Shown: positions 41,945-56,150, counted from the first letter of the stretch. The stretch: 64,000 bases of DNA from Antennarius striatus (GCF_040054535.1 NC_090789.1:1185697-1249696); one strand, 5' to 3'. Notes: generated from the sequence alone by a model not told the origin. Translations and numbers: made by a program.

Positions 41945-43784
41945 GACGTACGTAGTGCGGTCTGGTGTCCAGGAGCCCCAGCTTCTGCGGGTCGGTGTTC
42001 CGGATGCTGTGGATGTTCATCTCCAGGATCATCTCGAAGCGCGGCCACAGCAGCTCCAGCACCGCCTCCCAGTACCTGATGGGACGGAACCGGTTTGACC
42101 ACAGGGGTCACACATCTGATCCGGGTCGGGGGCGGGGCGGTACTGACTTGTTGAGGGCCGGGATGTTCCTCTTGGCGGTGATGGCTCTGAAGCGGAGGAT
42201 GATGTGGATGCAGAGGAAGACGGCGATGCTGTCGTAGCAGTCAGACACGTAGGTGGACATGGACTTCTGGGTGGGGGGGGGCGTCACAGACAAACGTTAA
42301 ATGCAACCTGATAGACATGAATACATGTCTAAACGGTGTTCGACTCAAACGACACCAAATACAGCTAGTCCTCAACGTACAAACATTCAGAGATACGAAC
42401 AAACACCATATCTGACTATCGTCCTGCAGTTCCTCTTCCTGCCACAACCCCCGTGGGGGCAGCACTGCTGCGTTCACACAGCTCCAACACTCTCCTCCCC
42501 CTCTTGTTGTTGTATGTTGTTAAACTAAGCTACATGCTACATTAGCATCCAGTGGATCATCAACAGTGACTCAGACTGTTGACCTTAAACTGGTGGAGTT
42601 TTCTTTTTCTTCTCCTCAAGGATTAAATGATCAGGATTAAAGTTTACCGTAAACTAATCTGGATTTTATTTATTCTGGGTTGTTTTAATGTCCTGTAATT
42701 ATTTCTGGTCGGTCTGAGGGGATAGCATTTAAGTATTTACAGTAGTAATGACATTACTCTAGTATTTAGAGTAGTAATGATGTTTAAATGATCTCAAATG
42801 GAGATTAGAGATTGAAAGTTAATAAAGATTTACAAACAATTCAATTTATGAACAAGCTCTCAGAACCTGTTGTGTTCGTATGTTGAGGACTTGCTGTACC
42901 CTGACTTCTTAAAAACACTAAAGCTGAAGTAGAAACACGACTAACTAGAGTGAATCTAACGACGGCGACTGAAAGACGAGTACCTACCAGGAACATGCCG
43001 AGCGTTTTTCCCATGATGCTGTTGAACAGGTCGAGGGCGGAGTTCCCGGCCACCATGAAGAAGTCTGACAGGAAGAGGAACTCCCTGCAGCCGTTGTCCA
43101 GCAGCGCGTAGTGCTGGCTGCGGAACAGCCTCTCGTAGGGGTACTACAGGGCAGAGGGGCAAAACTGGTTGCAGATCGGGGTAAAAACCGTATCGGGAGT
43201 GCCAGACGGTCCCTGTCTCACCCTGCTGTCCCCTCTCTGAGCCGTGTGGGGGACCAGGATGGGCCCCTCCAGCTCAGCCGGGCTCAGGATCGCCCCCCGC
43301 TGGCCCAGAGTGAAGATGGTGTTCCTGCTCTTCAGGGACGGCTTGGAGAAGAACCGTAGAGACGAGTCAAGGAGCGCCGCCGCCGGAGGTGTGTGTGTCC
43401 AGCTGGAGGTGTGTGTGTCCAGCTGGAGGTGTGTGTGTCCAACTGGAGGTGTGTGTGTCCAGCTGGAGGTGTGTGTGTCCAACTGGAGGTGTGTGTGTCC
43501 AGCTGGAGGTGTGTGTGTCCAACTGGAGGTGTGTGTGTCCAGCTGGAGGTGTGTGTGTCCAACTGGAGGTGTGTGTGTCCAACTGGAGGTGTGTGTGTCC
43601 AGCTGGAGGTGTGTGTGTCCAGCTGGAGGTGTGTGTGTCCAGCTGGAGGTGTGTGTCCAACTGGAGGTGTGTGTGTCCAGCTGGAGGTGTGTGTTCTAAC
43701 GTCTCTGGGGGGTTTAAAGGATATCTTTCTTGGCTGTGTCTTCTACTCCCATCAGGTCGTCTTTGTCAGCCACTTCTTCATACT

Positions 43785-43861
<77 letters not shown>

Positions 43862-46512
43862 AGGTGACTCCAGGTAACGGACCCACTGGAGTTGTGTGGT
43901 TTGGTTCCTGGGCGGTCCACTGACCTGCACCTTGAGCAGCCTCCCGCTGTAGGACTTGAAGTAGCTGTAGTAGATCTTACTCATGGTGTCCACGTACTCG
44001 TCACGGATCTCCTTGGCGACCGTCCTCTCATTGGCCAACAGGAACTGGTAGAAGAACCTACAGCCAGACAGAAACACAGCAGCTGTGAGGTTTCCTCCAG
44101 ACGGTGGAGCTTCAGGAATGAATGAACAGCAGATTTCCTTCCTGCAGCTGATCGATTAATGGAGGAGAAATATCAAATATAAGAGGCCGAAAAAGAAGAG
44201 GAAGTACAGGTAGTCCTCAACATACAAACACAATCAGTTCTGAGAGGATGAATCGTTCATAAATTGAATTGTTCGTAAGTCGTTTTTTATGAAATTTTAA
44301 TCTGTAATCTCCATCTGAGGTCATTTAAATGTCATTACTACTGTAAATACTAAAGTAATCCCATTACTACTGTAAATACTACAGTAATGTCATTACTACT
44401 GTAAATACTAAAGTAAGGTGATTACTACTGTAAATACTAAAGTAACGTGATTACTACTGTAAATACTAAAGTAATGTCATTAGTACTCTAATACTAAAGT
44501 AATCCCATTACTCCCCACCTGTACTTCAGCAGTGTGTTCTGAGGGATCTGGTAGTTGGTCATGGGTTTCCTGAAGGAGTAGATCTTCTGGAGGATGAACT
44601 CTCTGATCTTGGACACGGCCTGAAGGGAACAGGAGGGTTCAGACCCCACCGGTCAGACCGGACCCCCCCTGCCCCCCCCAGCGGCTCACCTTCAGCTTCA
44701 GCCGGTCCACGATGTCCTGGATGTCGGAGCAGGCCAGCGTCTCCCTGAAGCTCAGCTCTTTGGCGAAGTTGATCTTGTTGTTGAGCTCGTGGAGCTGCTC
44801 CAGGAAGTCCTGCTCCGTCACGGGGGTGTCCAGGATGGTGCTGCAACCACAGGAACGCCTCAGACTTCCTCCACACACACACACACACACACACACGCTT
44901 ACACCTCATGAATCCGCCCCCACTCACGAGATCATGGCCCCCGGCACCACCAGCTCGTCCACCAGCTGGCTGAGGTGGCTGCGCACCGCCTGCCTGTTCT
45001 TCAGGCGGACGTTCATGCTGACCGACTGCTGCTGGAGCGTCTGGATCTCGCTGCTGATGGACGACAGGTCGCTCTGGAAGCCGCTCAGCATCCCCTCCAT
45101 GCGCTGACGCAGACAGGAAACCAACGTCAAGCAAAGGAAATGCTCCATCAGCAGTGCATTGTGGGATTGGGACGGATTCTGACCTCCAGGATGGAGTCAC
45201 AGGCAGTGATCTGGTTGTGCAGGAGCGCAATGTTCTGACTCTCCTTGATGTCTGACAGGTGGACAGTCAGGAAAACAACATTGGAGCGTTCATTCATTCA
45301 TCTTTTCATCTGTTTCTTACGCTTTTGTGGGTCACAGGGGTTGCTGGAGCCAATCCCAGCAGACTTGTGAGAGCGATTGTGCTTAGAAGACAGACCAAAC
45401 ACGTTGTCGTGACTCCCTCTGACGTGATGAAGGATACAGTCTTTGATGGAGGCCTGTTCAATCCTCTGCAGCTCTGACTCCACCTGTTTGGAGTACTGAC
45501 GGAGGTCGACGCCCTGGAGACAGATGAAGGAGAAACCTCAGTCACTTGATGGCATTCGGTTTGGTTTCAGAACTCATGAAGGTGTTTTCACACAAAAACC
45601 TGGATATATATGGGTGTGGGTTTACAACGACAATGACAGTAGAGCTGAATCTCATCTTGTAACCTCATATTTAACGCAGGTAGCTTTGACACAATATTCA
45701 GAGTTCTTCAGTCTGGTATTTCCTACCGTTTTCAGCGCCTCCTTCATGAGGTCATCCTCAAGGTTGGCCTGGATGTGAACTAACATGAAACAGGAACAGC
45801 ATCAGTGTGAGATTACACTTCTTTTCTAAGAGAACTGAATGAAATATGTGATTGAGGGGAGTTGTGACATCAAACTTTACGGTTCCTCCATGTCTGAGAT
45901 GTTGAGTCGGAATATACTTTTTAAAAATACAAGGGTTTGTAAAAAGAGCAATTCAAATGTGATTCTCTTTGTAACATAAGGAGACTGTTTAATGACAGCT
46001 GTTGTCTTACTGTCCACTTCATCCAAAATGAACTCATCAGTGGTGAGATCCAGTTCTCCAAGGTTTAGGTTAGGAATGTCTGCATCACTCTTCGACAAAA
46101 ACAAAACGACACAATCAGATACTGAAGTCAAAATAACAACTATTTCTTTGATGAATGACTTCATGAAAGAAAATTACATTAATTTAATTAATTATATTTA
46201 GTTTATAGAAATTAGTTAATTACATTAATTTAGTTAATTCGACTAAATTGAATTGATTTAGTCGAACAGCTAACCCATTGGACACCTATTTGTTTAACAC
46301 ATGACTTCACATTGATTTGACAGGATGCTAACAGCTACATTAGCTTCGAACAACATAAAACAAATACTTTCGTTTTTCCCATAAAATGGACTAAGGTACA
46401 ATAAACGCAGTGTTACCTCGTCGTTTAAATACGCCATGGCCATTTCTGTCGGGTTTCTAGCTGTGTTTACATCGGAACCAGCTCCAAACGAATCTACAGC
46501 TGCCTCCGCCAT
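40043..46512 (-). CDS. vps52: VPS52, GARP/EARP tethering complex subunit
   Basis: Twenty exons, 723 aa, the same length as I recall for human VPS52: 46512-46417, 46089-46011, 45779-45727, 45513-45438, 45251-45184, 45103-44928, 44840-44690, 44619-44519, 44057-43925, 43782-43725, 43355-43222, 43143-42988, 42266-42148, 42075-41952, 41859-41764, 41510-41403, 41299-41234, 40926-40815, 40385-40267, 40189-40043. Conserved blocks: ELDLTTDEFILDEVD near the N-terminus, the coiled-coil region DLSSISSEIQTLQQQS, REFILQKIYSFRKPMTNYQI, FFYQFLLANER, CIHIILRFRAI, LINNYDMMLSVLM and the C-terminal HHLMVEVKKHKPNF. VPS52 is the shared core subunit of GARP and EARP, tethering endosome-derived vesicles at the trans-Golgi and recycling endosomes. 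Intron 10 is AT-AC with U12 signals (see 43356-43724). Head-to-head with rps18. Confidence 0.96.
40694..40806. repeat. (CA)n with caaacac interruptions
   Basis: Interrupted CA-repeat with recurring cacccaaacac modules, directly beyond exon 18 of vps52 in the downstream intron. A (TAA)n run follows upstream of exon 18 at about 40945-41000. Confidence 0.9.
42362..42896. mobile_element. MITE with TA target site, 535 bp (copy 1)
   Basis: Terminal inverted repeats: CAGCTAGTCCTCAACGTAC at the left and, read inward from the right, CAGCAAGTCCTCAACATAC, flanked on both sides by TA. The TA target and CAG-NNN-GTCCTC ends suggest a Tc1/mariner-superfamily (pogo/Tigger-like) non-autonomous element. Internally it has 'agtaatgacattac' repeats shared with the copies at 44207 and 51154. 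It sits in vps52 intron 12 and has no coding capacity. Confidence 0.8.
43356..43724 (-). other. AT-AC (U12-type) intron of vps52
   Basis: After exon 10 (ending AAGAAAG at 43725) the intron begins ATATCCTTT, the exact U12 AT-AC donor consensus. It ends with a TCCTTGAC branch motif (43366-43373) and CTCTAC before exon 11 at 43355, with the branch A about 11 nt from the splice. Joining these gives KKGFFSKPSL, the conserved protein sequence. No GT-AG alternative keeps the frame. Splicing would need the minor spliceosome. Confidence 0.93.
43389..43693. repeat. 20-bp minisatellite (gtgtgtgtccarctggaggt)n
   Basis: About fifteen copies of a 20-bp unit fill most of the vps52 AT-AC intron. Copies alternate between cagctgg and caactgg at one position; one copy near 43650 is two bases short. 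Long open frames on both strands through it are artefacts. Confidence 0.95.
43786..43861. repeat. (CA)n microsatellite beside vps52 exon 10
   Basis: A 76-bp pure CA repeat begins four bases beyond the start of exon 10 (43782), so on the minus strand (TG)n stands directly before the gcgcag acceptor in place of a usual pyrimidine tract. Confidence 0.95.
44207..44512. mobile_element. MITE copy 2, right end truncated next to an exon
   Basis: Begins after TA with CAGGTAGTCCTCAACATAC, matching the terminus of the 42362 and 51154 copies. It continues into repeated units of 'tactgtaaatactaaagtaa' and ends in that repeat about 7 bp from vps52 exon 8 (44519). The right terminal inverted repeat is missing. 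On the minus strand the donor gtgggg of exon 8 runs directly into the element. Confidence 0.75.
45291..45365. mobile_element. Retroposon 3'-end fragment
   Basis: A cattcattcat tract then gtgggtcacaggggttgctg and gagccaatcccagcagactt, matching the common repeat module at 28341 and 57685. It lies in the vps52 intron before exon 4 and is too short to assign to a family. Confidence 0.45.
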
Positions 46513-46846
46513 TGCAGCGACTTGACAGAGAAGTAAAACAAAAACTACAGAAGAAACGTTCCGCCTCGTCTTCCTTGAAAGCCCAAAAAATATTTTTGCA
46601 ACAATGAATGCCACACGAATATGATAATTTTTTTATTTTAGAAATACATAACTAATAAAACATGAATTAAACATATTTAACAATTATACACGAAATATAC
46701 AATTACTTAATTTTTTTAAAATCTCGCCGGTGCTTGTTTATTTCTTGTCGGACATATTTAAGTAACGGACTAACTTTCTTTCACCGGCAGCATCAAACTC
46801 TCGCGAGATCTGTGTGACTTCCTCTTCGCACGGAACGAACTCCAAG
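46513..46846. promoter_or_regulatory. vps52 / rps18 bidirectional promoter
   Basis: Only 334 bp separate the divergent start codons. At 46799-46808 is the perfect palindrome TCTCGCGAGA, a known element of TATA-less housekeeping promoters. Ten bases on, CTTCCTCTTC (46818-46827) is a good 5'TOP tract, placing the rps18 start site at about 46818 and giving a leader of about 29 nt. The arrangement is conserved in mammals, where VPS52 and RPS18 are also head to head. Confidence 0.8.
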
Positions 46847-49215
<2,369 letters not shown>

Positions 49216-49239
49216 ACCTCCCTGCTTCCTGTTTGTTTC

Positions 49240-49245
49240 AATAAA
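49240..49245 (+). terminator. Poly(A) signal of rps18
   Basis: AATAAA just after the stop codon, giving the very short 3' UTR typical of ribosomal protein genes. Confidence 0.8.
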
Positions 49246-49351
49246 ACCTCATCGAACCGAATCACGCCTCCGTGATCAGATCTGTTCATCAGGGTGGGTC
49301 TATTTTCATGCATAAGAACCCAGAATCTGCAGCAAACGTGTTGTTTTTGTG

Positions 49352-50288
49352 TTTATTGTGCTGCATCGCTGACAGAATATAGTGGAATCACACAGCAGAG
49401 GGAAAGAGAATATTGCATTAATAATGTACAATAATTCATAAAAACAGGGAAGGTAGCAAAACTTGCATGGCTGCAGGAATTATAAAGTGCATCAAGACAA
49501 GTAGAGCAAAGGTCAAAGGTCAAACCCAACAGAACCGACGGCCGAGAGGCTCATGCAAAAAACAAGACGTTTAAAAAATGTTGAAATATTCACGGTGGTC
49601 CTAAAACTGTTCCTGCAAACGAACGGATTAAAGATGAAATCAGTCGCTTCAGTCAGATTTTCTGTTAAATTCTGCATAAATCAATTAAAAACTTTATTTT
49701 CTGATTTTACAACCAGAAACTAAAGTGCGAGATGGAATCCAAGTGAAATGTTCTGTCCTGAACGTGAGATTTTTTACATTTCTGAAAAACAATAATTAAG
49801 ATTAAATACAACTTTCTAAGAATTAAAGGTAAAAATATTGGTGCTAATATTTTGGAATATAAATTATATGCGACCTTAATTTTGCTATTTCAAAGAAAAG
49901 TCCCCAAAATTTTAACTATCTCCATCTGCTCGTCTCCATGGTGATGGAAAGTCTTTTGTAAGTCCGAGCCTCGCTGACGATGTGACGGCTGGAAATGAAC
50001 CAACCGGTTCTGGATCAACTTTTACCTTTTTTTTGTGTTTTAAATTTTTTAAACAAACTGGAGGCTCTGCCTAAACTTGAAATGTCTTTAACTGGATAAA
50101 TATCAGATTATAAACTGTAGGTGAACGGATCCGTGAAGAACGTGAACGCGTCTCGTCGCCGTGACGACTGCTTACCTCAGATCAGTCTGACAAACGTGTT
50201 GAAGCGGCCGTCTGTTCAAATTCCAGTAAAAAAAACACAAAAGAAATCAAACTTCATCTGTTAAATTAACATTTGCTGATCCGGAGCT
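49352..50288 (-). other. Probable ring1 3' UTR
   Basis: This lies downstream of the ring1 stop (50289) and contains a minus-strand AATAAA at 49352-49357. The sequence is AT-rich without coding exons. rps18 ends at about 49260, so the two transcripts converge within about 100 bp of each other. Confidence 0.5.
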
Positions 50289-52631
50289 TCACGCCTCCCT
50301 CTGGGGGGGGAGGGGAAGGGGCGGAGTCTTCTGCGGCGGTGGCGGCTCCTTGGTCGGGGCGTAGAACAGCTCCAGAGGCCGCCGCACCTTCCAGAACTTC
50401 TCGTTGACCAACTCCAGAGTCAGAGACCCGTTCAGCGTCTGAGGAGGAAGAGCGATTAAGAGCGGGGTCAGAGGTCATCCGACGAGAACGGGTCGGAACC
50501 AGAACCCGGCGCCACTCACGGAGTACTGCCCTCCTCTGGTCATGATGTAGATGGTGTACTGTTTCTCGCTGACGTTGCTCAGACTTGATCCGTCTCCACT
50601 TCCTGTCATTCCACTTCCTGTTCCTGTCCCTCCTCCCTCGTTCCTCCCCCGGTCCTCCGCCCCCCCGTTGGAGCGCCCCTCCTCTAGCGCCACCCGCAGG
50701 GCGAGGTACTTGGACAGGTGGTCCACGGTGGCGTTGGCCGTCGTCTTCACGTACCTGCAGACACATCGATGAGAGGCGAACGCCAGAAAACTGGGCGAGG
50801 CAGGAGGGCGGGGCTCACCTAGTCTGGCTGTAGTCCTGTGCGTGGACCAGCTGTGGGTGTGGCCTAAACACCAGCTCAATCTCGGAGCCCGGCCCCTCTC
50901 GGTGGGGCCTCAGCGGGGGGGTGGGGCAGCTGCTGTCTGCCTCGCCGGCTGAGCCATCATCCGACGCCCGCGGACGCTTGCGACTCGGACCCGCCTCCGA
51001 GGGGGTGTGGTTAGACGGGTGAGGGGTGTGCGAGGGGGCGGAGTCGTGCGACAGGTGCGAGCGGGCGTCGCCGTTCTCTTCCCCACCGCTGAAGGTGGTG
51101 TTGTCGCTTTCCTGAGTGGGTTTCTTCACCCGGTGGTTCCTGCAGGGCAGAAACAGGTAGTTCTCAACTTATGAACATTCAGAGATACAAACAAACACAC
51201 TTCAACATGTCCGACTATCGTCCTGCAGTTCGTCCTTAAAACAATCAGGTGAATCACGAGTAGTAATGAGATTACTTTAGTTTTTGGAGCAGTAATTACA
51301 TTAGTATTTAGAGGAGTATAGACATTACTTTAAATAATGATGTCATAGAGTAGTAATGACATTACTTTAGTATTTACAGTAGTAATGATATTACTGTAGT
51401 ATTTAGAATATTAATGACATTACTTTATGACATTACATTAGTATTTAGAGTAGTAATGACATTTAAATGACCTCATATGGAGATTATAGATTGAAATTTA
51501 ATAAATAATGACTTACGAACAATTCAACTTACAAACAACCTCTCAGAACCGGCTGTGTTCATAAGTTGAGGACTACCTGTGGAACCTTCCATTCAGGTGA
51601 CTATTCTACTGGTTAATGTGTAGGCAGTCCCCGGGGGGCTCCACCTGTCCGCCCCCACCTCTCAGACCTGTAGCGGGCCTGCTGCCGGAGCCCCTCCTCG
51701 ATGCTGGAGCTCAGCGCCTCCTTGTTGTGCAGCCGGTTGAGCCGCTCCAGGATGCGCCGCTGGTGAGCCTCGTACTCGTCCCGGCTCGGGTAGATCTTAG
51801 AGATCAGCGCGTCGAAGTTGGCGTCGCGGCGCAGCGAACGCCTGGAGATCAGCTTCTTCCTGCAGGTCGGACACTCCTTGTTCCTGCGAGGGGAGGAGCT
51901 CGATCAGTTTCACGGATTGTGAACACCACCGTCGCCGTGGAGATTCATCTCCAGTGCTCACCCCGATCTCAGCGCCGTGACGATGCAGTCGGAGCAGAAG
52001 CGGTGCAGACACTCTTTGGTCGTCATGGTGTTCTTCAGCATGTCCAGACAGATGGGACACATCAGCTCGCTGTGCAGAGAGCGGGGCGACACCGCCACCT
52101 CCGTCCCGTCCACGATGGCCTCCTGAGCAGCAACGCGGAAGTTATCAGACGTGATGGAGATCTGACTGACGCCTCGAGAGGAAATTTAAAAAAACAAAAC
52201 GAAATTCCCTGGAATAATCGGCTGACACCGCATCTCGTTCTTTACCACGTGTTGGTGGATGGATACAACATCAGTGAGACCGCATCTCGTTCTTTACCAC
52301 GTGTTGGTGGATGGATACAACATCAGTGAGACTGCATCTCGTTCTTTACCACGTGTTGGTGGACGGATACAACATCAGTGAGACCGGGACTCGCTCTCGT
52401 TGGTGTAAAGACGCAGCTCGTGTGTTCGCGTGACTTTTGCGTTTCTTTTCATTGTTTATCATTGTTTACATGACATATATAATAAATTATACACAGGTAA
52501 AGTCTGCGTGTCTATTAGTTGTTAAAAATGTTTTTGTTTTCATAATTTTGGGGGTTTGATGATTTTCTACGAGATATGAACAGATTAAACTCAAATCTCA
52601 AGGTACAGCAGTCTATGACAACACTCACCAG

Positions 52632-52702
<71 letters not shown>

Positions 52703-52795
52703 CTCTCTCTCTCTCACCTGGGGGCTCCTGTGCAGCTCGTACAGACTCAGCTCCCAGGTCTTACTGGGAGTCTGGATGTTTACTGGAGCTGCCAT
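50289..52795 (-). CDS. ring1: RING1, Polycomb repressive complex 1 E3 ubiquitin ligase
   Basis: Six coding exons, 386 aa: 52795-52718, 52122-51962, 51883-51668, 51139-50819, 50754-50520, 50438-50289. The N-terminus has [19 protein letters not shown]. The RING finger is [20 protein letters not shown], then [13 protein letters not shown] and NKECPTC, with all eight zinc ligands. After a low-complexity Ser/His/Pro linker containing RKRPRASDD, a likely nuclear signal, comes the RAWUL domain ([54 protein letters not shown]). RING1 pairs with PCGF proteins in PRC1 and monoubiquitylates H2A. The linker and C-terminal Pro-rich tail ([14 protein letters not shown]) separate it from RNF2 and agree with RING1. 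A CCTGCAG leader preceded by a CAG acceptor at about 52806 implies an upstream 5' UTR exon. Confidence 0.96.
51154..51579. mobile_element. MITE copy 3, 426 bp, with both terminal inverted repeats
   Basis: Left end CAGGTAGTTCTCAACTTATG; right end read inward CAGGTAGTCCTCAACTTATG, about 22 bp nearly perfect. The interior shares the 'agtaatgacattac' repeats and a gaacaattcaacttacaaac segment with the other copies. Its left end lies 15 bp from ring1 exon 4 (51139), in the intron before that exon on the minus strand, so the exon's branch point should fall inside the element. Confidence 0.85.
52215..52395. repeat. 52-bp minisatellite array (family member 3, ring1 intron 1)
   Basis: About three and a half units of gacaccgcatctcgttcttt and gttggtggatggatacaac, with a period of 52 bp because of an extra three bases (tacaacatc for tacatc) relative to the atf6b array. 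Same orientation as 20282-20557 and opposite to 3590-4290. Confidence 0.9.
52633..52717. repeat. (CT)n(CA)n(CT)n compound microsatellite
   Basis: A symmetric block, (ct) then (ca) then (ct), ends directly at the donor of ring1 exon 1 (donor 52716-52717). On the minus strand the donor is gtgagagagag, so the microsatellite supplies the intronic part of the splice site. Confidence 0.92.
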
Positions 52796-53503
52796 GACTG
52801 CAGGCTGTCAGGAGAGAGGAAACACTGGTTATTGTTCCACTCATCTCCACTCATCAGTGGGATTCATCTCTTCATCCACTCGCGAGCTGGAAAACAACTC
52901 AGTCCCTCGATGAACATCAGGTTTACAGTCAGAATCTACAGTCATGGAGCCTTCATGGAACTTCAAGCCTCTACTAATCAAATAAACGATTGTCTTCTGA
53001 TGGATCTTTAAGGCCTGAGACTGAATCAGGCATTATCAGTAGATTACCGAGTCAGGTGTGGAATAGATCACAATCTGGGGCATTCACAAATTATTGCAAG
53101 AGAAACAACAACATAGAGCTAGAATTTCATTTAAAAGACAAGCAAACGTAACAATACCACAATAGGTCGATGCAGTTCGGTGACTATTATGGGATGCATT
53201 TTATCGCGATAAAACGTGAGACCTGCAAACACTCCACACACAAAAAACTTCTTCCTGACGGTTTTAGTCGACAAAGAAGTTTATAAAGTTGTGTTTACAC
53301 ACACGTTTAACCCAGAAATGCAGAAATCTTCCTGATTTTACGTGAAGACTTTTCAGGAGAGAGAAAAGAAGGCAGGAATCCCAACTCCAACCTGACGGGA
53401 GTGACGGACAGCTGACCGGAGCCTGGACCCCCTCCCCCTACGCAAACAAACAGCCTCCGGAAAACTACTCAACCACCGCCCCGCGACGATTTCCGCTCGT
53501 TAC

Positions 53504-53650
53504 CTTCTTCCGGTCCTCGTCTCGCCGTCACAACGGAGCTTTCTAGTGATAGCTGGTCCCCGCTCGCAGATTAAATTCTGCAAAAAGCTCAAGAGCGCAA
53601 TGTTTTCTAGCCCCACCTGCTAGCTAACATTAGCCGCCGCCATCTTTCTT
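53504..53650 (-). promoter_or_regulatory. ring1 promoter and 5' UTR exon (inferred)
   Basis: On the minus strand AAGATGGCGGC (53636-53646) is a full YY1 element of the type that sits at or just after transcription start sites. About 130 bp downstream CCGGAAGAAG followed by gtaacg (donor at 53503) gives an ETS-like site and a good donor for a non-coding first exon that would splice to about 52805. No in-frame coding is needed. Confidence 0.55.
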
Positions 53651-56150
53651 CTTCTTCTTCTCCCCTTGGATGCTGCGATTTGTGGCAGGATACAGCGCCG
53701 CTCTGAGCAGCAGTGACCCCTAGCGGCCAGTTGACGCATTACAACACTAAGTAGGTAGGTAGATAGGGAGGTAGTTATTTGATTTCATTTGTTATAGCGG
53801 ATGACAGATACATAAATACATAGAATTAAATTTAATTTAATAAAAAAAATTGAATAAAAAAATTATTCTACTGATACCAAACTGGGAAATCTACAGAATG
53901 AACATAATGACCTGAAAATTTATTTTTCCCTGTTATTCCTTTTTGTCAACAAAAATCATGCTTCTATTTTTAAGACGTTTCGCTTTCTTCTGCCCCATTT
54001 ACCCAACTTTGAATATCAGCTAATTGAAGATATGCCCGACATCTAAAGTTAAACCAATCAGCCTGAGCTCTGTGAGTCATAATGACGGTTATTTCAACAC
54101 AGGTATCTCAAACAAAGCTTTGTTCTTGCCAAAGTGATGACAGAACAGGACATGATACAGAATAACATGTAAAGAATCCATGTACACCAACTGGTTTGAT
54201 AGGACTCAGTTTGTGTCCAACTGGCAGTAAGTGCCAATAAAAGCCAAGAGCACTGTCGTCATAGATTGTTCTCTTATCACAACTATGCTTAAATAAAGCA
54301 TAAGGAATCCAGGTGTGCAATTTTAACTGAACTAACACAGTTAAACAGGGTTTCCAAAGCAAAGGTGGTGACTCTGGACAAATGGGATAAACAACATAGA
54401 AAAATATGAAATCAGCACATTTTATTAATATAAAACAGGATAGGTCACTATGACATGATCTAACTCACAGTGATCATGGTTTTCATTTTGCAGTGGTGAA
54501 AAAGTCTGTATAGGTTCTTTATATGAAACTTCACCAAAATCTAATGCATTCTTTCTTTGCCCAAGACTGATTCTAAACCACATTGTGTAGAAAACATTCA
54601 GGAGTTTCTGCACAATCTCACAAACCAATGTATGACTTCAGTGTGATTATAAGGATATTTATAACTCTACCCACATACGTAAAAAAAACACATTCCTTAT
54701 CTATGAGCCAGAATCGTTTCGCTCCAGTAGCTTCAAAAGAAATGTTGAGGCACCCGTACATAAACTGAACCTTTGAAATATTCTAAAGGCCTATACTTTT
54801 TATTTTCAATTGAGAAGGAGAGAAATAATCCTGTTTAATTTCTTTTTTATTTTATTTTTCAATGTATTGGGGGGAGGAGGGGAATGGGTTGCTGATTTAA
54901 TTCTGCCTTGTTTTGATAAAATATCTGCATATCTGCAATTTCATTTTGCTTGACATTCTGTGTGCTGCTTGTCAAAACTGGGTCACGTAATGTTTCTCTT
55001 GGCTCAATCAGAAGTGAACTCATTGCACGAGAGATTTCAGAAGTGCAAACGCTTCCGAGCACGAGATTGAGATCTTGATCAAAATTCAGTTGTGCACAGT
55101 ATTAGTGCACTAAGAAACCTAGGTGTGTTTTGCCCCTTTCTTATTGATTTAATCATAATGTTGGTAAAATGTGAAACACAAATGATTTTTGTCAAAATGT
55201 AACTGTCTGTCTGTCTGTCTGTCTGTCTGTCTTAGTTTGCCTTTTTCCATTTGTGTCTGTGTTAAATACACCACAGTAAGATGTACAGAAACAGATATGA
55301 GGGTTGAAAGCTTTCACCTTCCGACCAACCTGACATCAAAGCCTCACATTCCTTTCCACTAAAATGGAAATTCTCTAAGTTCTCATGAGAAACGCTCTGA
55401 GAAAACACTTAAAGCACTTGACCTGAGAACACTTGAGGGTATAAATACATGAAAACCTTCACTTGACAGCCATAATCTCAGAGAGTTACTGCTGTGTGTC
55501 TCTCTTGTTCTGGATACTTTGCATTTGCAACACTCAACTTCAGGTTAACCTTTTGTCGTTAACTTGTTACTAACTTGAGGAAACATCAAGCCTACTCAAG
55601 TCAGGTCACCAATCAGAGCCCATAAAGGGTAGAGATGGAAAGATTGGGCTATAGCTTGATGCTGGGTCATTTGGACCTGATGCAACACAAACGTTTTGCT
55701 GAAATGTTCACATCTAGACCTTTTTTCTCTAATTGTCCCATTTTGTTGCTGTCTTATCTGGCTCATTGCCTCTTGTCTTAGCATGCTACTGTTACCCTCA
55801 GCACAGTAGAACTGCATAAAGTCTTTGCCAACATTGTGTCATGTTCAAACAAAGGAAATGAAGGTGAAAACCAGTCAAAACAGTGTTGCACAAATGGTTA
55901 AAACACAAACACAAAATTTTGCACTTCCAGGGAATTCTTGACCCTTCAAACCACATTTTGAAAGTGTTCAGCAATATGTGACAAATTTGCTAAAATGTTT
56001 TCTTGAGCAGACGACCATTGGCTCCATTTTTAATTGCATAATTTTCGACAGAACACCTTCACCAGCATGTGTTTATTCAGAATTGGTTACCGGTACTCAG
56101 TACAGTCAACTAACTCATTAATTTTAACTATGCATACATTCCTGTAGCAT
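53651..56150. other. Intergenic region, no gene recognised
   Basis: I find no spliced coding chain in this AT-rich stretch. It includes a (CTGT)n microsatellite at about 55204-55233 and a TATA-like 'gggtataaatac' at about 55437-55448 followed by sequence with no clear open frame. Short open frames have no recognisable similarity. Confidence 0.5.

Noticed and set aside
43144-43923. Cys/Trp-rich repeat frames (VCVSSWRCVCPAGG and PPAGHTHLQLDTHTS types)
   Set aside because: They arise from the 20-bp minisatellite inside the vps52 AT-AC intron; the real exon 11 only begins at 43355.
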